Positions 38,123 to 46,651 of a DNA stretch of 64,000 nt are shown here, piece by piece (the stretch's first letter is position 1; each line of letters begins with the position of its first letter). The translations under genes and the position numbers were made by a program. The stretch lies in the NCBI GenBank assembly GCA_031292625.1, contig JARLGU010000006.1:62001-126000 (forward strand). Reading direction: 5' to 3'. The stretch comes from Capsulimonadaceae bacterium (GTDB taxonomy: Bacteria; Armatimonadota; Armatimonadia; Armatimonadales; Capsulimonadaceae). The notes beneath the pieces were generated by a model. The model made no database searches and was not told where the DNA came from. It saw only the letters and a program-made list of their open reading frames with translations.

Positions 38123-38140
38123 CCGGTTCGCAAGAACCGG
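38123..38140 (+). other. Stable hairpin with GCAA tetraloop before mdh
   Basis: CCGGTTC (38123-38129), loop GCAA, GAACCGG (38134-38140). It may be a weak terminator for sucD or a processed leader element; no T-run follows. A TATAAC (about 38167) lies downstream and could be the mdh -10. Confidence 0.5.
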
Positions 38141-38228
38141 CGCCGGAAAGCGAGTGCGCTCCCGGCAAGTATAACACGCATGCCCCGAGTCCGAATGACC
38201 GGATCGGGAGTTTATTCAGGAGAACACG

Positions 38229-39167
38229 ATGGGTCTCAAAGTTAGCATTATTGGAGCCGGCGGTCGCGTAGGCAGCACCGCAGCCTACGCTCTTCAGCTC
38301 GGCGGCGTCGCGCGTGAAGTCGCGCTTATTGACGTCTACATGGCCGATCAGGTCGCAGGCGAAGCACTCGACCTCGTTCATGGCGCGGCGTTCAACGCCC
38401 CGCAGAAGTTCACCGCGGGCGGCTACGAACTGCTCGAAGGCGCTGACGTGATCGTCATCACCTCCGGCCTTCGCCGCAAGCCGGATGAAGAGCGCCTCGC
38501 GCTCGTCAACCGAAACGTCGACATGTTCAAGGGCATCGTCGCCGAGATCAAGAAGCAAAAGATCGGCAAGGACACGATTATCCTCGTCGTCTCGAACCCG
38601 GTCGACGTCCTTACCCACCTGACGATCAAGGAAGCCGGTCTTCCCGAAGGTCAGGTCATCGGTCTTGGCACCGTCCTCGATACGTCCCGCTTCCGCGCCC
38701 TGCTGGCGGAGGAATTTGACGTCGCCGCCACCGACATCGCCGCGAACCTTTACGGCGAGCATGGCGACACGATGTTCCCGGCGTGGAGCTCGGCAACCAT
38801 CCAGGGCGCGCCTCTGGCGGCAATCCCCGGCTTCACGAAGGAGAAGGGCGACGCCATCTACGAGCGCGCCCGCACCTCCGGCGCCGAAGTAATCCGCCGC
38901 AAGGGCGGCGCTGGCTCCGCTGTCGGAATTTCGATCAAGACCGTCGTCGAGGCGATCCTGCTCGACAAGAAGATCGTCCTTCCGGTCTCCACCCTGCAGA
39001 CGGGCCTCAACGGCGTCGCGAACGTCACCCTGTCGGTCCCGACGATCGTCGGCCGCGCCGGCGCAGTCAAGCAGCTGAAGGCGAACCTTTCCGAGAGCGA
39101 ACAGGCCCTTCTGGTCAAGTCCGCCGACCACCTGAAGGAAACCCTCAAGCTGATCGGCCTTGCGTAA
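38229..39167 (+). CDS. mdh: Malate dehydrogenase (LDH-like type)
   Basis: A 312-residue NAD-dependent dehydrogenase of the LDH/MDH fold. G-A-G-G-R-V-G-S (residues ~8-15) binds NAD; S-G-L-R-R-K-P (~79-85) has Arg at the position that marks malate rather than lactate specificity; G-E-H-G-D (~178-182) holds the catalytic His. It follows the sucC-sucD operon, so it supplies the next TCA-cycle steps. RBS CAGGAG 9 bases upstream. The terminator at 39197 ends it. Confidence 0.93.
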   Translation: MGLKVSIIGAGGRVGSTAAYALQLGGVAREVALIDVYMADQVAGEALDLVHGAAFNAPQKFTAGGYELLEGADVIVITSGLRRKPDEERLALVNRNVDMFKGIVAEIKKQKIGKDTIILVVSNPVDVLTHLTIKEAGLPEGQVIGLGTVLDTSRFRALLAEEFDVAATDIAANLYGEHGDTMFPAWSSATIQGAPLAAIPGFTKEKGDAIYERARTSGAEVIRRKGGAGSAVGISIKTVVEAILLDKKIVLPVSTLQTGLNGVANVTLSVPTIVGRAGAVKQLKANLSESEQALLVKSADHLKETLKLIGLA

Positions 39168-39196
39168 GCAAGACCTTTCGCCGAGAGCGAAATTGA

Positions 39197-39230
39197 GGCC
39201 GCAGACGAGAAATCGCCTGCGGCCTTTTCA
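39197..39230 (+). terminator. Terminator after mdh
   Basis: GGCCGCAG (39198-39204 region) pairs with CTGCGGCC (39217-39224), followed by TTTT. Confidence 0.9.
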
Positions 39231-39262
39231 CTTCATTATCTTCGCCACGCTTACACCGCAAA

Positions 39263-39814
39263 TCACCGCTTCCGGCGCTCGCGGGGCCGCCTGCCCAGCT
39301 TAGCCTTCAGCGCATCCCAGACGTTGAAAACGATCGGGCAGAAGCCGACGTTTGAAACCATCGAAATCGAGCGGCTACGAAAATCGCTGTCGCGTAGATA
39401 AGGATAGTCACGGCATGCTTTGGGACGATCCGCGTAGATCGCGCACGCGTTGCCGGATCCAAGGTATACACATGGCAGCCCATTCAGTACACGGTTTCCC
39501 ATGTCGTCAAGATGCGTTCGTTCGCGCTTGAAGCGTCCGGGTGACATCTTCTCCATCGCCGCCAGCCGTCGAATGTCTTCGTCGTCGACTCCCGGCTCAA
39601 GCTCCCTGCAACAACGGCCGCATGACAGACAATCGATCTGCGACCAGACGGTGTCGGTCTCCTCTTGCACGATGGCGTCGAGTTCCTTGTTCGAGAGCTT
39701 GAGGTGATGCTTCAGGAAGTTGCGAAAGCGCCAATCCTCATCCTCGTTATGGCGAGAATAGCGCTCGATTAGGGGAATCGATGTAATGAGTTTGTGGTCC
39801 ATCAGGGCAATCAT
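39263..39814 (-). CDS. YkgJ-type cysteine-cluster protein
   Basis: A 183-residue soluble protein of the YkgJ family, whose Cys cluster binds Fe-S or zinc. Visible: C-L-S-C-G-R-C-C (~62-69), then C at ~115 in L-P-C-V-Y-L, C-A-I-Y-A-D-R-P-K-A-C-R (~124-135), and N-V-G-F-C-P-I. ATG 39814 is chosen for GGGGT upstream; a later ATG at 39802 is possible. It is on the minus strand after mdh (convergent, 96 bases). Function unknown; this family is often an oxidoreductase accessory. Confidence 0.85.
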   Translation of the reverse strand: MIALMDHKLITSIPLIERYSRHNEDEDWRFRNFLKHHLKLSNKELDAIVQEETDTVWSQIDCLSCGRCCRELEPGVDDEDIRRLAAMEKMSPGRFKRERTHLDDMGNRVLNGLPCVYLGSGNACAIYADRPKACRDYPYLRDSDFRSRSISMVSNVGFCPIVFNVWDALKAKLGRRPRERRKR

Positions 39815-39874
39815 ACCCCGATGGACCAGCGAAGAAAAGAGTGGGCATCTTGGTGACATGCGGACAGGCGCGCT

Positions 39875-40083
39875 CAAGATTCAAGAAGCCCTCTTTGGCC
39901 GGGCACGCCATTTTTCTTGGTCGTGCCGCTCCATGTGAGTGGCACTCAGCGTATCACGCTAATGACACGAATCTGCCCGACGCGACGCTCATTGTGAAAT
40001 AAGCTAAACCCTCCGTCGTCCCTTTAAGAAAAATGGCCCTGAGAGCGCCGAAGGACCGGCCGCGGAGGGCTCCTCAATCTTCC
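39875..40083. repeat. REPIN-like doublet (inverted hairpins C and G)
   Basis: Left arm 39875-39920, read on the plus strand, has AAGATTCAAGAAGCCC, GGCCGGGC and CCATTTTTCTT. Right arm 40025-40083, read on the minus strand, has AAGATTGAGGAGCCC and GGCCATTTTTCTT with a larger loop. They enclose about 100 bases of unrelated DNA. The right arm can be the terminator of the rhodanese gene, which ends at 40106. Confidence 0.65.
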
Positions 40084-40105
40084 TGCTAACCAACCGCCCC
40101 ATCGC

Positions 40106-40942
40106 CTATCGCTCGATCGGAGCGCCGACGACCGAGCCCCATTCGGTCCAAGAGCCGTCGTAGTTGCGGACGTCCGGATAGCCCAGAAGGTACTTGAGCA
40201 CGAACCACGTGTGCGACGAGCGCTCGCCAATGCGGCAATAGGCCACAGTTTCCTTGTTCGCGACGACGCCGCGGCCCTCGTAAAGCGCACGCAGCGCGTC
40301 GGCGCTCTTGAAAGTGCCGTCCTCGTTGGCGGCAAGCGCCCACGGAATATTCGCCGCGCCAGGGATGTGACCGCCGCGCTGAGCCGTCTCGGAAAGCCCG
40401 GGCGGGGCGATCACCTTGCCGCTGAATTCGTCAGGCGAACGAACGTCCACCAGGTTGATGCCATTGTTAACGTGTGACGCCACGTAGTCTCGCAGCGCGC
40501 GGATCGACGTATCGGCCTGCGACGCCTGATACCGGGTCGCCGCATAACCAGGGAGCTCCTGCGTGTAAGGCCGCCCCTCCAACTCCCACTTCTTCCGGCC
40601 GCCGTCAACAAGGCGAACGTCCTTGTGTCCGTAAATCTTAAATTGCCAAAACGCCCACGCCGCAAACCAGTTGTTCGCGTCGCCATAAAGCACGACGGTC
40701 GTGTCGTTGCCGATCCCCGCCTTCGACGCCAGGTTCTCGAAAGCATCCTGGCTCAGAATGTCGCGGCGCACCTGGTCGTTCAGATCCGTGTTCCAATTCC
40801 AGCCCACGGCGCCGGAGATATGGCCCTGTTCGTAGAGCGAGAAGTCAACGTCAACCTCCACGAGCCGCACGGAGGGATCGGATCCGTGTTCGGCAACCCA
40901 TTCGGTGCTGACCAAAACTTCGGGATGTGCATATTCCGCCAT
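40106..40942 (-). CDS. Thiosulfate sulfurtransferase (tandem rhodanese, SseA/CysA-like)
   Basis: A 278-residue enzyme with two rhodanese domains: an inactive N-terminal one (~8-125) and a catalytic C-terminal one with Cys236 in [11 protein letters not shown]. The C-R-I-G-E-R loop fits thiosulfate sulfurtransferases rather than 3-mercaptopyruvate enzymes. ATG 40942 is at M-A-E-Y-A-H-P. Twenty-eight bases upstream lies a small zinc-finger gene; both probably form one operon with the promoter at 41238-41267. Confidence 0.95.
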   Translation of the reverse strand: MAEYAHPEVLVSTEWVAEHGSDPSVRLVEVDVDFSLYEQGHISGAVGWNWNTDLNDQVRRDILSQDAFENLASKAGIGNDTTVVLYGDANNWFAAWAFWQFKIYGHKDVRLVDGGRKKWELEGRPYTQELPGYAATRYQASQADTSIRALRDYVASHVNNGINLVDVRSPDEFSGKVIAPPGLSETAQRGGHIPGAANIPWALAANEDGTFKSADALRALYEGRGVVANKETVAYCRIGERSSHTWFVLKYLLGYPDVRNYDGSWTEWGSVVGAPIER

Positions 40943-40970
40943 AATCGATTCTCCTGTTCGTGGCCGGGCC

Positions 40971-41147
40971 TTACCGGCACTCTTTCGTCTCGGTGGGCGC
41001 CGTGCTGACGCCCTTCGCATCGAGAATATCCTTGCAACTGTGCTTGAGATACTCCGCCTGATCCGTCGACTTGTGGCCGCAGAAGTTACACCAGAGCACA
41101 TCGTCGCGCGCTCTCTCTTTCTCCTGGGCCTCACTTTGTGTTGCCAT
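40971..41147 (-). CDS. Small zinc-finger protein next to the rhodanese gene
   Basis: A 58-residue protein; ATG 41147 has GGAAGGGT about 6 bases upstream. The centre is W-C-N-F-C-G-H-K-S followed by H-S-C-K-D-I-L, a C-X2-C then H-X-C pattern suggesting a zinc ribbon. It lies 28 bases before the rhodanese gene on the same strand. I infer a co-transcribed partner, possibly a sulfur or redox regulator, but the role is unknown. Confidence 0.65.
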   Translation of the reverse strand: MATQSEAQEKERARDDVLWCNFCGHKSTDQAEYLKHSCKDILDAKGVSTAPTETKECR

Positions 41148-41237
41148 CGCGCACCCTTCCGCCAAGCGTCCAGTCTGCTTAGAGCGGTCCGGACGCAAGA
41201 CACTTAATGTCTACTTACCATATATGGATATAATTAA

Positions 41238-41267
41238 AATGTACCCTCGCGCACCAAAGAATGTCAA
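41238..41267 (-). promoter_or_regulatory. Promoter of the zinc-finger/rhodanese operon
   Basis: On the minus strand TTGACA (41262-41267), 18 bases, TACATT (41238-41243). Two palindromes follow: CCATATATGG (41218-41227) and AGACACTTAATGTCT (41198-41212), near the expected start, which may bind a regulator. Confidence 0.65.
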
Positions 41268-41439
41268 CCTATTAAGAATCATTTTTGATTGAAGGGTAAC
41301 CAAGGGCGAGAATCTGGGAAAATGCCAAACCGGCAACCAAGGTTGTGCGGCTTTAGAGAGGAGGACGCGCCAAGGGGAGGCGCGAAGAGGCAAAGGAGCC
41401 GGGCGGCACATGCCGCCCTCAACTCCACTGGCTAGAGCC

Positions 41440-41925
41440 CTATTTCACGATCACGCTCGCGCTCACCTTGGCCGAAGCGGGAGGATTGCACGATGTCGCG
41501 TTACACGCCTGATAGTTGAATGAACCGCCCAGCGCGAGCGGGCCGGGCTTGACGGTCTTTGCCAGCGTGAACGGAACCTTGACTGTATTCTTGCCGGCGT
41601 AAACCAGCAGCGGTTTTGGGCTAGCGCTTACCTTGAGCGTTTTGACCGGCGGATAAACCGCCTTGCCGAACGTCACGCCTATTGCAGCGGCCGGGACAAA
41701 CTCGGTGCCAATCAGGTACGGATCGCCTGGCTTGTTGGCGTTGACATGGTAACCGGACGCGATCGTGAATGTCACGGTCAGGACGCCCTTCCCTCCGGCC
41801 AGCGCCGTCGCAGGCGACACTGCCGCGGAAACGATCGCGACACTCGCGGCACGCGCCGGCAGAGCGGCGAATGCGGCCGTCATTGAGATCAGCAGCGCAA
41901 GCGCCGCCAGGAAACCGTTCTTCAT
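41440..41925 (-). CDS. Secreted DsbD-alpha-like domain protein
   Basis: A 161-residue protein with a Sec signal peptide (~1-26, ending P-A-R-A). The mature domain has H-V-N-A-N-K-P-G-D and ends with F-N-Y-Q-A-C-N-A-T-S-C-N-P-P, matching the N-terminal (alpha) domain of DsbD, where two Cys (here C-X4-C) accept electrons. Without the DsbD beta and gamma domains this is a single-domain periplasmic version. ATG 41925 is used; a start at 41943 adds 6 residues. Between this gene and the rhodanese operon (41148-41439) I see only the promoter listed. Confidence 0.85.
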   Translation of the reverse strand: MKNGFLAALALLISMTAAFAALPARAASVAIVSAAVSPATALAGGKGVLTVTFTIASGYHVNANKPGDPYLIGTEFVPAAAIGVTFGKAVYPPVKTLKVSASPKPLLVYAGKNTVKVPFTLAKTVKPGPLALGGSFNYQACNATSCNPPASAKVSASVIVK

Positions 41926-42057
41926 GGATGACTCTCCGGGCATGGATTGCTCGCCGCGCTCAGGCGACGAGCTTGCTGAATTATTATGACCCGAATGGCG
42001 GCGAGCACGGATGGTAGTCGTCGTGAATCCATCATGCGCCCCGTCATGATCCGCGAA

Positions 42058-43059
42058 TCACGCAAGGCGTTCGAGCGCTTCGAGCGTGACCGCATGCTGA
42101 AGCGGCTGTCCCGCGATCATGCGATCCAGTTCGGCGATACAGTAGTCCGCCAGACGGTGCACTTCGTCGTTGATGCCGCCCGCGATATGCGTCGAGAGAT
42201 GCACGTTTGGCAGCTTCGCCAGCCGGGAGTCCGCGCCCGGCGGCTCGGGATCGGTGACGTCAAGCAGTGCGGTAACATCCTTCCGCCGTTCGAGAATGTC
42301 CGCCAGCGCGACCTCATCCACCGTCGCACCTCGGCCGGTGTTAATGAACGTGGCGTTCGGCCGCAAGCGCTCCAAAACCTCGCGGCTAATCAATCGAACG
42401 GTTTTCGGATTGTTGGCAAGGTGATTTGAGACCACATATCCGCGATCGAACGCCTCCGCAAGCGTCTCCACCTTCTCGACGCCCATCTGCGCCGCGCGTT
42501 CGTGCGTCAGGAAGGGGTCGAAGACAATCACTTTGACCTGGAACGGCTTCAAAAGCTCCACGACATGCGTCCCGATTGCCCCGGCGCCCAGAAGCGCCAC
42601 GGTTTCGCCATAGGCCCCAGCGCCGCGGAATGCGCTCCGCTGCGTCTCCCGCCCGCCGTCGTAAGCGGCGACGTTCCGGAAGTAGCCTTTCGTCGCGAGA
42701 ATGATCTGCGCAAGGGTAAACTCAGCAACCGGTATCGCGTTCGCTCGCCAACCGCTTACGACCGTGATCCCGCGAAGCAGGAGCGGCCGCGCGAAGTATT
42801 GGACGCTGCCAGCAGCGTAAAACACGGCTTTCAGGCGGGGCATCAGATCAAGATGCCGCGATTCGAGAGCGGGCATGCTCCAGGTCGAAAAGATCACGTC
42901 CACATCGTGCAGGCAGTCCGGCGCTTCAAGGAGTTGAGCTGGCGAGACGAAATCGGGGAAAAGGTTGGTTCGCCTGGCTATCTCGTCCCGGCGTCCGGCG
43001 CCGTAGACGTAATCGATCATCTCAGGCGTCGCGACAAGGGCGGCATTGAGCGTAGGCAT
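42058..43059 (-). CDS. D-isomer-specific 2-hydroxyacid dehydrogenase
   Basis: A 333-residue NAD-dependent dehydrogenase of the 2-hydroxyacid/phosphoglycerate dehydrogenase family. The nucleotide motif is G-A-G-A-I-G (~154-159); catalytic Arg is in N-T-G-R-G-A (~242-247), the Glu follows in D-P-E-P-P, and the His is in S-T-H-I-A-G (~293-298). A C-terminal regulatory domain is absent. Substrate unknown. It sits next to a LacI regulator (91 bases), which may control it. Confidence 0.9.
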   Translation of the reverse strand: MPTLNAALVATPEMIDYVYGAGRRDEIARRTNLFPDFVSPAQLLEAPDCLHDVDVIFSTWSMPALESRHLDLMPRLKAVFYAAGSVQYFARPLLLRGITVVSGWRANAIPVAEFTLAQIILATKGYFRNVAAYDGGRETQRSAFRGAGAYGETVALLGAGAIGTHVVELLKPFQVKVIVFDPFLTHERAAQMGVEKVETLAEAFDRGYVVSNHLANNPKTVRLISREVLERLRPNATFINTGRGATVDEVALADILERRKDVTALLDVTDPEPPGADSRLAKLPNVHLSTHIAGGINDEVHRLADYCIAELDRMIAGQPLQHAVTLEALERLA

Positions 43060-43150
43060 GCGTCATAAATCCTTACAAGAACGTTATCCTATGTTTCGCC
43101 CGCCCGCGCCCCAATTCCTGCGCCTTCGTCATATTCATCTGATGAATTTA

Positions 43151-44131
43151 CTATCCCGTGGCGCCCTCTTTGAACTCGACTGACAGATGCGTCAGAGGCG
43201 GGATCGCATCTCCGGCAACGCGACGATCGAGAAGGCGAACGGCCTCGCGCGCGACGTCGCGCCATGGAGCGACGACCGTGGTCAATCGCATTTGCGATTC
43301 AGGAGAAAACGGGACGCCGTCGAAACCGATTACGGCCAGCTCCGTGGGAACGCTTATCCCCAAATCCGAGCAATGGCCCAACAAAGATTCCGCCGCGCGG
43401 TCGTGCCAGCAGACGACGGCAGTCGGGCGTTCTGATACCGGCAGCGCCATGTACGCGTCCAGTTCTTCAAATCCAGCGTGATCGGCAAACTCGAGCACGG
43501 CCAATCCAAGCCGCTCAGCCTCGCGAAGAAACGCAGCGTGCCGTTCGAGAGCGGACGCCATCGGGGCATACGCCGTGCAGTAGACAACCCGCCGGTGACC
43601 GCGTTCAGCCAGGTGCTCCGCGATTAGCCTTCCCCCCATCTGCTCATCGAGAGAGACCGACGGAATGCTCGGCACGGGGTCGACGATTGCGACGACCGGA
43701 AGAGACGAGTTGGCAAGCGCCGCGCAGAGAGCGTCATACTCGTACATAAAAACGACAAGCCCGTCGATCTTGCCGTTTGCCAACGCGTTATAGACCGTCA
43801 CCGGATCCGTCCCGCGAAACGTGCCGACAAGAAGAAGGTCCTTCTCGCACTCGTTACACCCCGCGCGAAGCCCTTCCAAGATGTTCGCAATATAGGCGTT
43901 CGGAATCTCGAAGTGGCGGCTGCCCGAGTAGAAGCCATAGATGTCGGTGCGTCCCAGCTTAAGCGATTGCGCCAAATAGTTGGGGCGATAGCCTAGCTCG
44001 TCGACGGCGGAAAGAATCCGCTGTCGCGTCGACTGCGGAATGGAATACTTGGGGTTGCCGCCCAACACCTTGGAGACCGTGCCATGCGTCACGCCCGCTC
44101 GTTTAGCGACCTCGCGAATGGAAACTGTCAC
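43151..44131 (-). CDS. LacI-family transcriptional regulator
   Basis: A 326-residue sugar-responsive repressor. GTG 44131, with AGGAG 7 bases upstream, starts V-S-I-R-E-V-A-K-R-A-G-V-T-H-G-T-V-S-K-V-L (the LacI helix-turn-helix), followed by a hinge (L-G-Y-R-P-N-Y-L-A-Q-S-L) and a periplasmic-binding-type effector domain with G-K-I-D-G-L-V-V-F (~115) and V-I-G-F-D-G-V-P. It lies between the 2-hydroxyacid dehydrogenase and two pseudopilin genes on the same strand. It may bind the CpG-centred palindromes at 45206 and 46347, or the one before the kinase gene at 46552. Confidence 0.93.
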   Translation of the reverse strand: MTVSIREVAKRAGVTHGTVSKVLGGNPKYSIPQSTRQRILSAVDELGYRPNYLAQSLKLGRTDIYGFYSGSRHFEIPNAYIANILEGLRAGCNECEKDLLLVGTFRGTDPVTVYNALANGKIDGLVVFMYEYDALCAALANSSLPVVAIVDPVPSIPSVSLDEQMGGRLIAEHLAERGHRRVVYCTAYAPMASALERHAAFLREAERLGLAVLEFADHAGFEELDAYMALPVSERPTAVVCWHDRAAESLLGHCSDLGISVPTELAVIGFDGVPFSPESQMRLTTVVAPWRDVAREAVRLLDRRVAGDAIPPLTHLSVEFKEGATG

Positions 44132-44280
44132 TTTGCCGCTCCTGCGCCCGCGGTCGCAAGCGATTGCCTCGCCCACCGCGCATAGCTTATTGATATTATA
44201 TCCGCCATTACAGATTATCCCAACGATTCCATGAGCCACCGAGAGGCCTGTCGTCGCACCCCGCACGGCCAGTCCTGATT

Positions 44281-45180
44281 TTAGTGAAAATTGAACGTCG
44301 CAGCGTAGGTCTTTGGTACGCTGCAATTGGTTGGGGTCGCCTGTCCACCCGGGCTATTCTGGCAGTTCGTACCGGCCGACCCGGCAGACACGCTCGATGG
44401 CATGAACCACTTTACATGATTGTCGGACATCAGGAAGTTGGAGCCGCCGTTGTGGAGCCCGGTTACGCCAGTGTAAAAGTACGAAGTTGTCGTGTTCGCA
44501 TCATTCGGGTTGGTATCGCAGCTCGCCCCGCTTGTCCCGCCCAAACAGGCGTTGCCGAGTAAACCGGTCGCATATTTCATACACGTCGCCGACGTCGGAA
44601 GGGTATGCCCGCACGCGCTTATGTTGCTCGTGAGCAGACTCCCTGCATCCAGACCGTATCCGGATGGAGAATAGAGCCAATCCGATGCCGCGACCGAGGC
44701 GTTCGGAGGCAGCGAAAGGTTGACAGCGCCCTGCGCGTTCTTAATCTCGAAAAGAATCACGGTTTGACTCGGAGCCTGCATCTGCGAGATCTCGATCGGA
44801 ACAATAAAGCCGACCGCCGTATATGAGACCAAGTTCGAGTTAATCGCGTAGGAGATATAATCCAGCGGATTAACATCATGTGGACACAAGAACACCCCCG
44901 TGCTCTTCACATAAGGATAGATCATCCCGGCCCAGCCGACGCCCGTTCCGTACGTATCGTGACCGCAGGGAACGTACTCGTCATAATCTTGCTCATATTG
45001 AGTGTAGGCGAGCCCGATCTGCTTCAAATTGGATAGGCACGCAGCGCCCCGGGCCTTCTCGCGGGCTGTCGCGAATACTGGAAACAGAATCGCCGCGAGT
45101 ATCGCAATGATGGCTATTACAACCAAAAGTTCAATCAATGTAAATCCCGTTCGATCCGTCTGAGCGGATGCCTTCATCAT
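44281..45180 (-). CDS. DUF1559-type pseudopilin (prepilin N-terminus)
   Basis: A 299-residue exported protein. The N-terminal [13 protein letters not shown] is a prepilin cleavage site (after G), followed by A-R-E-K-A-R-x-x-A-C-x-x-N-L-K-Q-I-G-L (DUF1559). Near the C-terminus the H-X9-D-G signature appears as [12 protein letters not shown], with Asn in place of Gly. These are type II/IV-like pseudopilins, common in planctomycetes and armatimonads. ATG 45180 follows GGAGG. It has its own promoter and palindrome (45206-45255). Confidence 0.93.
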   Translation of the reverse strand: MMKASAQTDRTGFTLIELLVVIAIIAILAAILFPVFATAREKARGAACLSNLKQIGLAYTQYEQDYDEYVPCGHDTYGTGVGWAGMIYPYVKSTGVFLCPHDVNPLDYISYAINSNLVSYTAVGFIVPIEISQMQAPSQTVILFEIKNAQGAVNLSLPPNASVAASDWLYSPSGYGLDAGSLLTSNISACGHTLPTSATCMKYATGLLGNACLGGTSGASCDTNPNDANTTTSYFYTGVTGLHNGGSNFLMSDNHVKWFMPSSVSAGSAGTNCQNSPGGQATPTNCSVPKTYAATFNFH

Positions 45181-45205
45181 ACATACGCCTCCCACGCTGA
45201 ACAAT

Positions 45206-45255
45206 GAACACGTGTTCCTTTACTAGAGTTTATCAGATGACTAGGCATATGTCAA
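45206..45255 (-). promoter_or_regulatory. Promoter and palindromic operator of the first pseudopilin gene
   Basis: On the minus strand TTGACA (45250-45255), 17 bases, TAAACT (45227-45232), then the 12-bp palindrome GAACACGTGTTC (45206-45217), which begins 9 bases downstream of the -10. The CpG-centred palindrome fits a LacI-type operator. The second pseudopilin gene has the same arrangement. Confidence 0.75.
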
Positions 45256-45415
45256 GAGATTCAAGCAAATAGGGGGACCAAACCTACTTTAAACGCAATG
45301 ACGTTTGCGCTTCCGACGGAACGGAACAAAGGCCGCAGCATGCCAAGGCCCGCACAGCAAACCGGCCCAGGAGGATGATCCCCCTGGGCCGGTCGGCGAC
45401 AATCAACTCGCGCGA

Positions 45416-46315
45416 TCACATATTATCCCAGCTGTTGTGCGCGTCGCCATAACACCAGCCGTCCTGCCGCGCCGGCTCGGTCTTGCCGTTCACGGACGTC
45501 GGACAGTTCGTCTGTCCCAACGGGCCGAGAAATTGCGTAATCGGAAGCCATTTGCAGTGGCCGTCTACGTAGATGACGCACAACCCGTTGTTGTGACGTC
45601 CAACCGGACGGCGGCTGTTGTTCTGATTGTCAGTCGTATAGGCTGTGCTCCCGCTCGTAAAGTTTCCGGGCGGTGTTACCTGATAGTCCACGGGACCAAT
45701 GACGTATCCCTGTTGAAGCCAGTTGAGCGGATTGTCGTTATCCACGGACGTTTCAATATCGGTAGCTGTCGTGCCAGTCTCGCCTGTATACCCAAGCTGA
45801 GCGCCCTCCGCGAAGAGAAACGTCCCGGCCGTATCCGCGATCTGCGAGACCAGGACAGGCGTCCAATCGTAAAGGGTCGAACCGCTCTGCCACGCGAACG
45901 ACGAAAGGTTCATATTCATTCCATATCCGCCGCCGCCGCCGGACACCGTCATTCCTGGCACACATGTCGATCCGGGACATGCGGTGCCATAGGGCCCCCA
46001 TGCAACGTCTGGACATACGAAAACCTGATACGTCTTAAGATAAGGGTACAGCAGGTTAGGCCACCGCACGTAATAATTCGGTGTGGATTGACTGCACCCG
46101 CCTGGAACGAGGCACTCATCATAATCCTGCGTATACTGCGCCGTGGCGAGACCAATCTGCTTCGCGTTGTTCATACAGGCCGTCTGCCGCGCCTTTTCAC
46201 GCGCCGTCGCAAAAACTGGAAACAAAATTGCTGCCAATATCGCAATAATGGCTATTACAACGAGTAATTCAATAAGTGTAAATCCGGCTTCCGTACGCCG
46301 CAAAACAGTCTTCAT
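45416..46315 (-). CDS. DUF1559-type pseudopilin (prepilin N-terminus)
   Basis: A 299-residue paralogue of the neighbouring pseudopilin. Cleavage site [15 protein letters not shown]1559 opening [10 protein letters not shown], and the canonical H-X9-D-G as [12 protein letters not shown]. The central variable part has many Cys and Gly residues. ATG 46315 is 12 bases after GGAGG. It is transcribed from its own promoter (46347-46396), with a similar operator. Its gap to the first gene (45181-45415) holds only that gene's promoter and operator. Confidence 0.93.
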   Translation of the reverse strand: MKTVLRRTEAGFTLIELLVVIAIIAILAAILFPVFATAREKARQTACMNNAKQIGLATAQYTQDYDECLVPGGCSQSTPNYYVRWPNLLYPYLKTYQVFVCPDVAWGPYGTACPGSTCVPGMTVSGGGGGYGMNMNLSSFAWQSGSTLYDWTPVLVSQIADTAGTFLFAEGAQLGYTGETGTTATDIETSVDNDNPLNWLQQGYVIGPVDYQVTPPGNFTSGSTAYTTDNQNNSRRPVGRHNNGLCVIYVDGHCKWLPITQFLGPLGQTNCPTSVNGKTEPARQDGWCYGDAHNSWDNM

Positions 46316-46346
46316 CGTAGGCCCGCCTCCCTTGAACAATTTGGAT

Positions 46347-46396
46347 GAAACCGTGTTCCCACATATCAGTGTATCAGGTGTCTCCAAGTCTGTCAA
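46347..46396 (-). promoter_or_regulatory. Promoter and operator of the second pseudopilin gene
   Basis: On the minus strand TTGACA (46391-46396), 17 bases, TACACT (46368-46373), then GAACACGGTTTC-type half-palindrome (46347-46358; plus strand GAAACCGTGTTC) 9 bases downstream, matching the first gene's GAACACGTGTTC in 10 of 12 positions on the plus strand. The paired arrangement suggests one shared regulator. Confidence 0.7.
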
Positions 46397-46523
46397 GAAC
46401 ACTCTTCGCAAATCGGTCCCAATTCCTGCCAACAGTCTCGGGAAAAGCAGTTTACCAAGTCTATCCTTCCACCGCTTACGAGCGTTTAGCCTGCAAATCT
46501 TGGCAGCGCCCTGCACGATATTC

Positions 46524-46569
46524 TTGACATCTCCGGCGTGCGGCAGTATACTGCATAAACGGTTATGCA
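46524..46569 (+). promoter_or_regulatory. Promoter and LacI-type operator of the glucuronate/gluconate operon
   Basis: TTGACA (46524-46529), 17 bases, TATACT (46547-46552), both close to consensus. The palindrome TGCATAAACGGTTATGCA (46552-46569) starts at the end of the -10, CpG-centred, as LacI-family operators are. A LacI gene lies 2.4 kb away on the other strand. The promoter is 83 bases upstream of the kinase start. Confidence 0.7.
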
Positions 46570-46651
46570 AGCTCGCGGCGATCGTCAAGAACCGGCGGGC
46601 AGCAAACGCGCGGGCGCGTCCCCTGGCCCCCCGGGCGACCAGGATAAATAT

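Noticed and set aside
38019-39131. Antisense frame in mdh
   Set aside because: Shadow; it spans the sucD-mdh junction with no promoter.
41218-41227. CCATATATGG as an eukaryote-like SRF box
   Set aside because: It is only a palindrome in a bacterial promoter region; no SRF-type regulator applies.
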